The position numbers were made by a program, and so were the translations under genes. The notes below the pieces were generated by a model. The model worked only from the letters and a program-made list of their open reading frames with translations. It had not been told where the DNA came from and ran no database searches. A stretch of 64,000 nt of DNA from Rhabditoides inermis (lineage: Eukaryota; Nematoda; Chromadorea; Rhabditida; Rhabditidae), in the NCBI GenBank assembly GCA_963966185.1, contig CAWZYM010000294.1, forward strand, positions 124,001-188,000. The letters run 5' to 3'. Position 1 is the stretch's first letter; every line of letters begins with the position of its first letter. This document shows, piece by piece, positions 54,958 to 64,000 of this stretch.

Positions 54958-57900
54958 ATGCTAACCCTGCTCGAGCCGCCCGGGGGAAAGCGCGCCTCCG
55001 CTAACCCTAACAGGTGAGTAGTTTCCCATTCATTTGCATATGTATACATACTTGACATATTTGTATGTTTATCGTGTTCCCCGTTTCGAAAGTTGATTTC
55101 ATTGGTATTCCTCCATGCTCATGCGCTTCGTTTATATGACGCTGCCTTTTCCGTTTTTTGTGGCTCGCACTAGGAGTCGCGCTGAATAATTCATTTAGAA
55201 AAGTGGTTGGTTCGTGTGATATGGAGTATTGAATTTCACGCACGCTGTGTCTGTCTCGGCTCTCGGCTCTAGCGTTCCGCGTGTTTGCGTAGTGTATGGA
55301 TGCGCCAGATGCGCTATTTGATCAAGCGTTTTTTTTTTCGAGCTGCGATTCGAGAATTTTCGCTAGGGGGGAGCGCGTAAAGATAAGACTATTGATTTAT
55401 TGATTTTGTCGTTTTCAGATCTGCGCAGCACTTGTTGAATTTGGGCGGCGGGGTGGAGGAGGACGAGTACTATGACGACTACGACCAGACCCCAGCTCCC
55501 ACCGGAAAGAGCAACCCTATCAGCAATGTGAGCGCTGCCTTGTTTACTTGTTTACGGCTTTGTTTGTTTGCTTTGGACATTGGTGACATATGGGCAGCTG
55601 TAATGCTTTTGCAGTTTGATCTTTGGGATATGGGGGAATATGATCCATAGGAGAGGATGTTGGTAGTTGGTTTATTCACTGGTGGTTTATTTACCGGAAT
55701 TGCGGGATGGATGATTGCAAGACTTGCAAGGAGTTAAGTAGATGATATTATGAAATCGTCGAGCTCGAGTCTTGTGTATGTGGGATGGGAAAGTGGTTGC
55801 CATGTAATGGTTGAACCGAATTCCGAATCGAATGTATTGTGATTGTGACGGGACGGACACAAGTGCGTGTGTCGTTTGGCCCCCTTGTATAGCCTTCCTC
55901 TTGCTTTCGTCCCTGGCACCCTGGGTTGCACTTTCCCCCTCGTGGTATATGGTAGAATAGTCATGCACTTGTTTTTTTTAATTGGATGTAAAATATTGAT
56001 AACATGCGATACTACACTATTTGCAATTGGGCGTTATGTAAATTGTAGTGTTTGATGGGAACGCAGGTGATTAAACAAGTATAGAGGAGAGAGTTAGGTA
56101 TTAGGTAGTCGTGGCAACGACATGGAACGTTTACGAGAAGAGCGGAGAGGAGAAGGAGGGAATGTAGCGGGGTAATTGGCCACTGAGCTTTTCTCTCCCG
56201 CTATCTTGTTATTGCGAAGGCTATAGGGTTGTAAGAACACAGGGTTTGATTGTTGCCATTGGGAACACAGTGTACAAACTAGGCTGATAAATGGATGTAG
56301 GAAGAGATTAACGATGCTCTCATCACAAAATCTTTTTCTTTCAGTTCTTGGAGCGTCACTTGGTGTGGAAAAGCAGTTCGGACGAGTACAGTGAGCGATG
56401 GAAGCGCGAGTGGCGACAGAGGCCCTCGTGGGGAGACGCCGACCTCTGTCTACAGCAGATTGCCAGGGTGGGTACTGTAGCAGACTCAGACTATACTGTG
56501 CATCATGTTGCGTGCTCTTTGTTCTTTGCACTTTTGCGTTCATTGCGTATGTGCGTTCGGTTTGTGACGAGTTTGTGACGATTTCGTTGGCAAGACGGGG
56601 GATGAATGGATAATTCGGCGGTTGGGACGAAATGAGGGATTACTGTACCTTTTCTCTCACTCTCGTTTCCTCACTGTCTCACTCTCGTTTCCTCTCTCTT
56701 TCCTCGCAGCGGCGCGCCATTTATAACATAACAAAAGTGCATAATCGGCTTGTGTATGTAGTAGCGGCACTCGGTTTTGTCGATCACATCATGCCTTGTT
56801 TACTCGTTGTTTATTGTAGTTGTACCGGGTAGCGGTGGGTATGGCACAACGTACAGCTCTGTGCGAGAATGGGTTTTTTGACGATATGATGTGTGTGCTA
56901 CATGCGATTGCTCAGAGGTGGTGGGTGGTCTGGTCGTACTAGTGGCAGTGACTGGCAGTCGACTGTTTCACGCTCTAATAGCTCGGGCTCGCGTTGATTT
57001 CGAAACGCGCACGGGGGCAGATGTTGGGTGGGCAGCGTTGCGACGGGCCGCGCAACGTGTCTCTGCTGATTTTGTATTCAAAAGAGACAGATGACGACTG
57101 CAGCCAGCGGCCCCGGGGGCAAATGGAGGTTCATAATTCGTCTTGGGCGAGTAATTTGATGTTTGTCAGCTGCCCTCGGTGGGTGGTCAGTAAAGCGGTC
57201 TGCCTACGCCACCACACAAAATAGCCTCAGCTGCTCGGAAATGCAGAAAATGTGGAATGTATAATGTGGTCAGTGGGGCTGGCCGGGCTGGCTAGGCGGT
57301 AGTGTGACGAAATGGGTTGCTTTACGGCCATTGATTGTCGTATTGATACACTGGTCGAAACGTCGTTTTAGAGGCTTTAGGGGTTCTCTTTTCCTACTCG
57401 TGTGTTTCCTATTTTGGAACACCCGACGACGAGAGAGTTGAGTATGTATGGCGATGCTGTCGTCTGGCGGGCAATTTCTCTCCCCCACTCGCTTTTTCTC
57501 TCTCTCCGTCTACCCTCCTTCCTCCCCCTCGTTCCCCGAGGGCTGTAGATCGATGGTAGGGTCCTGAAAGGGGCGAGAGAGAGGGAGAGGCGAGAGAATG
57601 GGGAAAGGGTTTCGAGAATGTATGCGAGACGAGTGGGAGTGGGTTCCATGTTGTGTGGGGCGAGCGTTGATTGAAATGTCGCTGCGGCTGCCCTCCGAAA
57701 GCGCGCGCACTGAATTGGATGCCCTCAGGCTATTGCCTCGCGATGAGCCCATGTGTAGAGGATTGTATAGTGGAAAGTGGAATGAGCGACAAGCGAGATA
57801 GGAAGAGAGGTCATTCTGGGCGTATTGGCTTGCGAGATAATGATGATTCGGTGGTGGTCGCAACGCGGGTGAGCTCGTAAAATTCTGCGTGGTCTACCAC

Positions 57901-60900
57901 TCGATTCGACTGAACGAGGACGATTCGAAAGAGGAGGACGAGGAGGCAAGTGGCTGGATTTGAAATTGAATGTCATCGCATTGGGTGCAAAGGACAAAGG
58001 AACACTATTCACGTGAATGTTGGCGGCCGCGCAGGACACTGGGTACGCAAGGATATTTGTCGCGTCTTTTTATGGATGCAGGTGTGCATCGTTCTTTCTG
58101 TCTGACGACTACCGTGTACCGGGTTCAGGCTGGTTTCGGTTGTGAAATGGATCGGACGGCTACTCTCGGGCTCAGAGGGCCCTTGTCGCGGGTGGAGTGG
58201 TCCGTTCCCATATTGTTGCCCTGGATAGCATTTGAATTGGCCAATGACCTGTGTAATGTGAGTGCCAGTGGGGGACTGGTCACTCTGCATTTCTCATTGA
58301 TGGATTATGAATGGGTGTGGAAAAAGCGCCGATCCGGCGAGGCTCTTCTTCTGCTTTGTGAGCCGTGTAAACTAGGGCCAGATGTGTCTGGTTGGATTCA
58401 AGTATAGCCTACGGAAAGATTTGTGGGAATGGGGAGGAGGTTTGTGAAGTGAAATCTCTGACTTTATTTCCGCATAGCAGTTGTTTGTGAGTATTTTGCT
58501 CTCTGGCTCTTTGAGTGAGGAGAGAGCCTGAGAGGTGAGAACTGCTCTGATTGAGTGGGATTAGCGAGTTTAGTTTGACGTCGCGTTCGCTCGCTCTGCT
58601 CTCTTTCGGTGCTTTGATAAGGGAAAGGGATGAAGGGTTTGACGTCTCTGGCGGAGGTGGCGCGACCGCGCGACCTCTTGACACTGCTCGTCTCTGCTGC
58701 GCGGTTCGTCGTTTGCGCACCGGATGTTCTCTCACCTCTAGTGATTTTCGATGATTAGCGTGTTCTTTTGAGGGTCACGCTATCGAGGGGTGGTGTGATT
58801 GGGAGATTGGGACACAGAACATGGGAAGAGGAATGGGGATGAGACACCACGGATGAGTGATTGCCGCGTGAGTGTTATGGGATATGGCACACTCACACGT
58901 GTGTGTTGTGGTGGTGGATGCATTTGGGAGTGCCGCCGCCGCAGCCGCGTTGCCCTTTGGTGATTCACATGTGAATGGATAGGGCATGGGAGAGGTGTCT
59001 GTGTCTGTGTGATTCGATCAATCGTCTGATCTGACTTGCAGATGAATCTGTGAATATGACTTTTGCTGCCATGTGTTCGGGATCAGGGGGTTCATGGATG
59101 TGTGCAAAGGATGCTTTGAGAAGAGGCAATGCGTGTGTGTTTGTTTCAAAGTTCTCGAATTTCACATGGCGCCTCGGCGTGTGGAGGCTGTGAGGCGATG
59201 CGACCCGCTGCGAGAGAAAGAGTGCGATGAGAGAAAGGCGAAAGACTAATCTAGCATGAAAAAATGTTTGCCGAGTGGCGCGCCGTCGCCGCCGCTGGGT
59301 GCAGCCACCCTCTCCCCCCCCTCTCCCGCGGGTCTCGCGTGTCTTTTTTGCGAAGCACGGACAAAGTGACAAGCATGAACTAGAGGGGAATGGAATGTTG
59401 CGAAGGGGGACATATTACATATACAAGGAAACCAATTTTTACCGTGTCCATTTGAGGGTCGCGCCCGCGGCAACAAGGGAGCGCTGTACTCTCGCAGTCT
59501 GATCCAGAAGACTCTGTTCTGGATGGGCAACGCGGTGCAGGACAATGCGTGGCCCGTGATCCTCACCCTCCTCACCCTCTTCTCCATCTGCTGCTATGGA
59601 CTGCAGTATGTGCGCATCGAGACGGACATTGTCAAGCTGTGGGTGTCGAGTGAGTTGAGGGATATGGGGTACTGTACGCTCACGGAGGGTTACTGTATCG
59701 TTGTAGATGGTGGTCGTCTGGATGCGGAGCTCAACTTCTTGAATCGAGTCAAAGAGTCTGCCAACTACAATGCGTCGGACGAGGGCTCGGAGATTGTTCG
59801 GGAAAATGGACTCGGTGGAGGATATCAGGTACGGTAGAGGGTTACTGTATTTTGTTCTTACTGTCTGGTTTTAGGTTGTGATTCAAACGCCGGAGTACGA
59901 GGGGCAGAATGCTCTGACGTACGAACAGCTGATGAAGCACGTTGAGATTATGGAAGAGATTGCCTCGATGCGCGTCGACGTCTACAATGAGTGAGTGTCG
60001 TTACTGTATAGCATATTGTTACCGTATTGGTTGAGGTCGTGGTCGCTGTCTGACATCTGCTTCAAGCCGTCTCCGCCGGAGCTGGCGCCGGGCACGATTG
60101 CCGGAGGACTGGCGGACACGATCGACCGGGTGGTGCCGTGTATCTGGATCACCCCCATCGACTGCTACTGGGAGGGGGCGCGCGCCCTCGGACCCCACCC
60201 CGCCCTGTACGACACGGACATGGGGCTGCTGTCGATGCTGCAATCTGTGCCCAACGGGGTGCCCATCACGTGGAAGAACCTCAACCCCGGCATGGTGATC
60301 GACGAGGTGGACTCGGGATTCAAGCTCGGCACGCACAAGACGTTCTTTGACCGCGCCGGCATTGGCGCGGGCTACCTGGACCGGCCGTGTCTCGACCCCA
60401 TGGACCCCGAGTGCCCCCGAGACGCGCCCAACTACTTTGACGTGTGCCCCTACCTCGATGCCTTCCTCGAGTTTGCCAAGAGGGACAACTTGACTGTCGA
60501 GGTGGAGGAGGACAAGTCGGCTGGACTCGGCTGGTTAACAGGACTCTTTGGTGAGTGATTACTGTAACTGTACTTTGTATTTTTTGGTTTGGATTAGGTT
60601 TGTGTTTGAGTCACTCGCGCCATTAGCGTTCTGTGTATGCGGGGGAAAGTGTTGATGTGATAGATCGGGGGTGATTCAGCTTTACACATAGTTGTTTTCT
60701 GTGCGTTTGCATGGGAGCAAGGGTTGCAGTGCAGGGTAGACTGAAGAGGCGAGATGCAGTGAGTCGAGACGAGTGAGTCATGAAAGGGACTAGTCAGAGA
60801 AAGGAGTAATTGCGGTTGATAGTGATGGGTGAGGGCAATTGGCACTCACTGGGGCTTGATGAGTTGCGCTCTCTTTTCGCTCTTGGTGAGTGCGAGATGT

Positions 60901-63900
60901 AAGTGACGTGCGCCCGCCATTTTTACACACTTCCTCTACACGTTTTTCGAAAGAGAGAGATAAAAGCGGCGCGTGTTTTTGAGATGTCGGGATGTGGCGA
61001 GATCCGACCGCCACCGCAGAGTGATTTGTGTGGAGTGATTTGGGCGATTGGCATTTGATTGGACGCTGGGAGAGATTAATGATAGGGTTCGTCTCTGCTT
61101 TGGTTATTGATTTGTTTTTTTTTCAGGAGGAAAGAAGCGGAGGAAGCGTGACGTGAACGCGACTGGCTCGGTGGAGGGTATTCCGGCGGCTCCGGCCCTT
61201 CCGCTCGCCACGGAGGCCCCCACGACGACGACGACGCAGGACCCCGTGGCGGCTGCCAAGGAGGCCGAGCTGGCCCGCAAGAGGGAGAGGAAGAGGTGCC
61301 AGAGGTACCACAAGGGCATCTTCAAGTGGCTCAAGCAGAATCCCATCGACAAGTGGACCGAGTTCCTGCCGCAGGTGCGTCGATTGTTGTTGTTTACACC
61401 GCTTACCCCGTTGTTTAGGGTCACGTGCCGCAGTACCCCGACCATGGGGCAGTGATGAGCGGCGGCTGTCCGGGCTTTGCTCGCGGTCTGCTGCACTGGC
61501 CGGAGGACATGATCATGGGAGGGGCAAAGAGGAGGGAGGACGGACAACTAGACAGCGCCGACGCCCTGCAGAGCGTCTTCCTAGTAGCCAGCCCCAACGA
61601 CGTTTACCTCAGGTTCAAGAGCAAGGTGGGTATGGATGATTGTTGTTGTTGTTTGATTGTAGCGGAGCACTTCACTTATTGTCGACGATTAGGTTGTGCA
61701 TAGTTTGATCCATCTGTGAAACATATTTTACCAACTTTTATTTCAGCCTAACCGCACCAAGGCGAAGACTGGCCTGAACGAGTCTGAGTGGTCTCCGGAG
61801 ATGGCGGAGAGTGTGATCCAGGCGTGGCAAAGGAACTTCACCAAGGCCCTCTACAACCACAAGCACAACTTTGTGCCGGCCGACGTGGAGGGCGGGGCGG
61901 CGACGGAGAGGAGGACGATCCACCCCCTCGCATCCACCTCCATTGCCGACATGCTCGAGGAGTTCTGCCAGTTCAACTACACCATCATCCTCGTCGGATA
62001 CGGACTCATGGTGCGTTGTGTCACTGCATGCGTCTTTAACGGGTGTCTCTTTCAGCTGGTGTACGCGATGGTGACTCAGCTGCGTCGCGAGGGCTGTCTG
62101 CCGGCCGCGCACTCTTGCATGGGCCTCGCCCTAGGAGGAGTGCTCACTGTGACGTTCGCGTCGGTCGCCGGACTGGGCCTCGCCACTTGGTTCGGAATCG
62201 AGTTCAACGCCGCCACCACGCAGATTGTGCCCTTCCTCACACTCGGAATCGGAGTCGACAACATGTTCATGCTCCTCCACAACTACCACGACGTGGTGCT
62301 CATGACTGGACGGTGAGTGTGCGGGGAGGGGGTAGGCGGGGCGTTGATGGGCGGAGCTTGACTGTTTTGCTTTCAGACACGAGCTGGGTGTGTTGATGCG
62401 CGAGACGGGCATGTCGATTCTGTGCACTTCGATCAACAACATTCTGTCGTTCCTCGCCGGAACGATGCTGCCGATCCCCGCCCTGAGGAGCTTCTGCGCG
62501 CAGTCTTCGATCCTGCTCACGTTCAACTTCATCGCCATGCTCACCCTGTACCCGGCACTGATCTCTCTGGACCTGAAGAGGAGGAAGGCTGGCAGGAGGG
62601 ACCTGCTGCTGTGTCTGTTCACTCAGGCGCCCGAGGAGGCGTACTCTATGATCACGAAGCCGGCTGTGCAGGAGAAGAAGACTGTGGGCGAGACGAACCC
62701 CGCGTACCGCAACCTGATGGCTGGCGGGCGCGGCCAGATGTCTATGCTGAAGGAGGTGGAAATGGAGGAGGAGGACCGCGAGCCCGCCCCCTACTCGCTC
62801 CACGCCGCCATCCGCAACTACTACATCCCCTTCATCTCCACCAAGGGAGTCAAGACGTTTGTGCTGATCATGACTGCCTGTCTGCTGGCCATGTCTGCTG
62901 TGGGCATCAAGAATGCGCAGATTGGCCTGGAGCTGGCGGACATTCTGCCCGAGCACACTGCGCCGGCCGCGTTCCTCAAGGCGCGCGACCAGTACTTCTC
63001 ATTCTACCCCATGTTCGCAGTCATCAAGGGACCCATCGACTATGCCGCCAAGCAGAAGCAGATCGACAACTACAGGAACGAGATTGGTGAGTGGAGGGTA
63101 CTGTAGACTGTGTATGCATCTGTTGACTTTGCAGGTCGCTCTTCGTTTGTGATCAAGAACAAGCACGGCGCTCCGTCGGAGAAGTACTGGATGCAGCTGA
63201 TGAGGGAGTGGGTCGTGTCGCTCGACAAGTCGTTCAAGCAGGCCATCGCCAAGGGAATGTGAGTAGGGGATACGGTATCTTGTATTGGGTTGATGTACCA
63301 TGTCCCTTTCAGCATTTCGGTGGAGACGGGAGAGATTGTCGGCTACGAGGGCCACAATGGCTCGCTGCCGCAGCACATCATTTCGGAGGAGGCGCTGATT
63401 GCGTACCGACTGGTGTGCTCTCACGGAGACAAGTACCAGTGCAAGGGACGGGTGAGTGGGAGGGGCTGTCATGTTGGAACATGTATGTATGTTTCATAGT
63501 GGGAACTAGGGTGAGTTTGCGCGTTCGGGGTTAATGGTATGTGTGCAGATGCAGAATTCAATAATTTATACATTCAGGAGATTCATTTCAAGTTCATTTG
63601 CAGGTCGGCTATGTGGACCTGATTGACGCGTCGGGGGTGATCCGCCCGGACTCGTTCTACAATGTGTTGACTGCGTGGTTCTCGCAGGACAACATGATGT
63701 ACTACGTCTCGCAGGCCTCGTTCTTCCCCGCCCCTCCCAAGTGGTCCCCCGACGACCTGCCCAACCTGGTGCCGCCCGCCGAGCCACTCGCATACTCGCA
63801 GATCCCCTTCTACCTCACCGGACTCACCGGCACTCCCTCCATTGTCGAGATGATCAAGGAGATTCGCGAAAAGTGCGATGAGTTTGACGCGGCCGGCCTG

Positions 63901-64000
63901 CCCAACTTCCCCCAGGGCATTGCCTTCACCTTCTGGGAGCAGTACCTCCACCTGACTGGAAACCTGATGCAGGTGAGTGTACTCGGGTGGTCAACAAGGG
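54958..64000 (+). CDS. ptc: Patched-family RND/sterol-sensing membrane protein, 3' end outside window
   Basis: Patched homologs are 12-helix RND-type transporters that move sterol-like lipids; nematode PTC proteins work without canonical Hedgehog. A 5' exon begins at 54884 after GATTGATTGCAG; ATG at 54958. Exons 54958-55013, 55419-55527, 56345-56467 (RPSWGDADLCLQQIAR), 59457-59649, 59707-59828, 59875-59990, 60036-60550, 61127-61373, 61418-61625, 61747-62010, 62056-62312, 62377-63086, 63135-63258, 63313-63451 and 63604-63972 all join in phase. Landmarks: YSRSLIQKTLFWMGN, CIWITPIDCYWEGA, DRPCLDPMDPECPRDAPN, GCPGFARGLLHWPEDMIMGG, the sterol-sensing domain from ~61960 with FNAATTQIVPFLTLGIGVDN (GxxxD of RND pumps, second acidic residue Asn), LPIPALRSFCAQSSILL, and FFP-type second loop to FTFWEQYLHLTG. 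A basic KKRRKRD follows in loop 1. Confidence 0.9.
56468..59456 (+). other. 3-kb patched intron without recognised genes
   Basis: Long intron between the exon ending QQIAR and the exon starting GRARGNKG. GT-rich in the second half, some pyrimidine runs. Open frames here (for example near 57970-58407) have no splice context or recognisable domains. Confidence 0.6.

Noticed and set aside
57970..58407. 145-codon open frame in the patched intron
   Set aside because: No splice context or recognisable domain; GT-rich sequence keeps frames open by chance.

Overview
This window looks like nuclear DNA of a nematode, probably a clade V species. A diplogastrid (Pristionchus-like) is my guess, not a demonstrated assignment. 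The support is short GT-AG introns with TTTCAG-type acceptors; acceptor-like TTNCAG sequences directly before several start codons, as expected for spliced-leader trans-splicing; nematode-style families (gtsf-1, pir-1, patched, a membrane-anchored carboxylesterase); and one 22-nt near match to the SL1 leader. Introns are full of (GA)n/(CT)n runs and of ATCGATTGAT and TACNGTA words.

Left arm (1-13.5 kb): the 3' part of CWC22 (spliceosome), a small one-helix membrane protein, a type-B carboxylesterase with a C-terminal anchor, a TSSK-like kinase on the minus strand, and the start of a TPR protein. Three near-identical ~168-bp elements with predicted hairpins follow the 3' ends of CWC22, the small membrane protein and the carboxylesterase.

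Middle (13.5-34.3 kb): the TPR gene carries a Penelope-like fragment with hammerhead motifs in one intron. A 16.9-kb Ty3/Gypsy element (787-bp LTRs, 4-bp target duplication TCCA) sits inside one of its coding exons. The Gypsy integrase is itself split by an 8.6-kb, TA-flanked insertion. That insertion is a nest: a CACTG-ended element, inside it a Mutator-like element with ~160-bp inverted ends and a 9-bp duplication, and inside that a 5'-truncated LINE with a 13-bp duplication. It also carries decayed fragments of at least three host-type genes: a dynein heavy-chain-like piece, a RUVBL1-like piece (interrupted by a MITE) and an unidentified one.

Right arm (34.5-64 kb): dzip1-like (minus), an unidentified Tudor-like/zinc protein, gtsf-1 (minus), then a CYB5RL-like reductase whose 8.2-kb intron contains pir-1 (minus) and a glycosyltransferase-like gene (plus). 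The glycosyltransferase holds a ~62-codon gene on the opposite strand in one of its introns. The window ends in a patched (RND/sterol-sensing) gene that runs off the right edge. gtsf-1 and pir-1, both connected to the ERI/26G small-RNA pathway in C. elegans, lie about 1 kb apart on the same strand.

Exon structures were read by eye from splice signals, phase and protein similarity known to me. No database or folding program was run.
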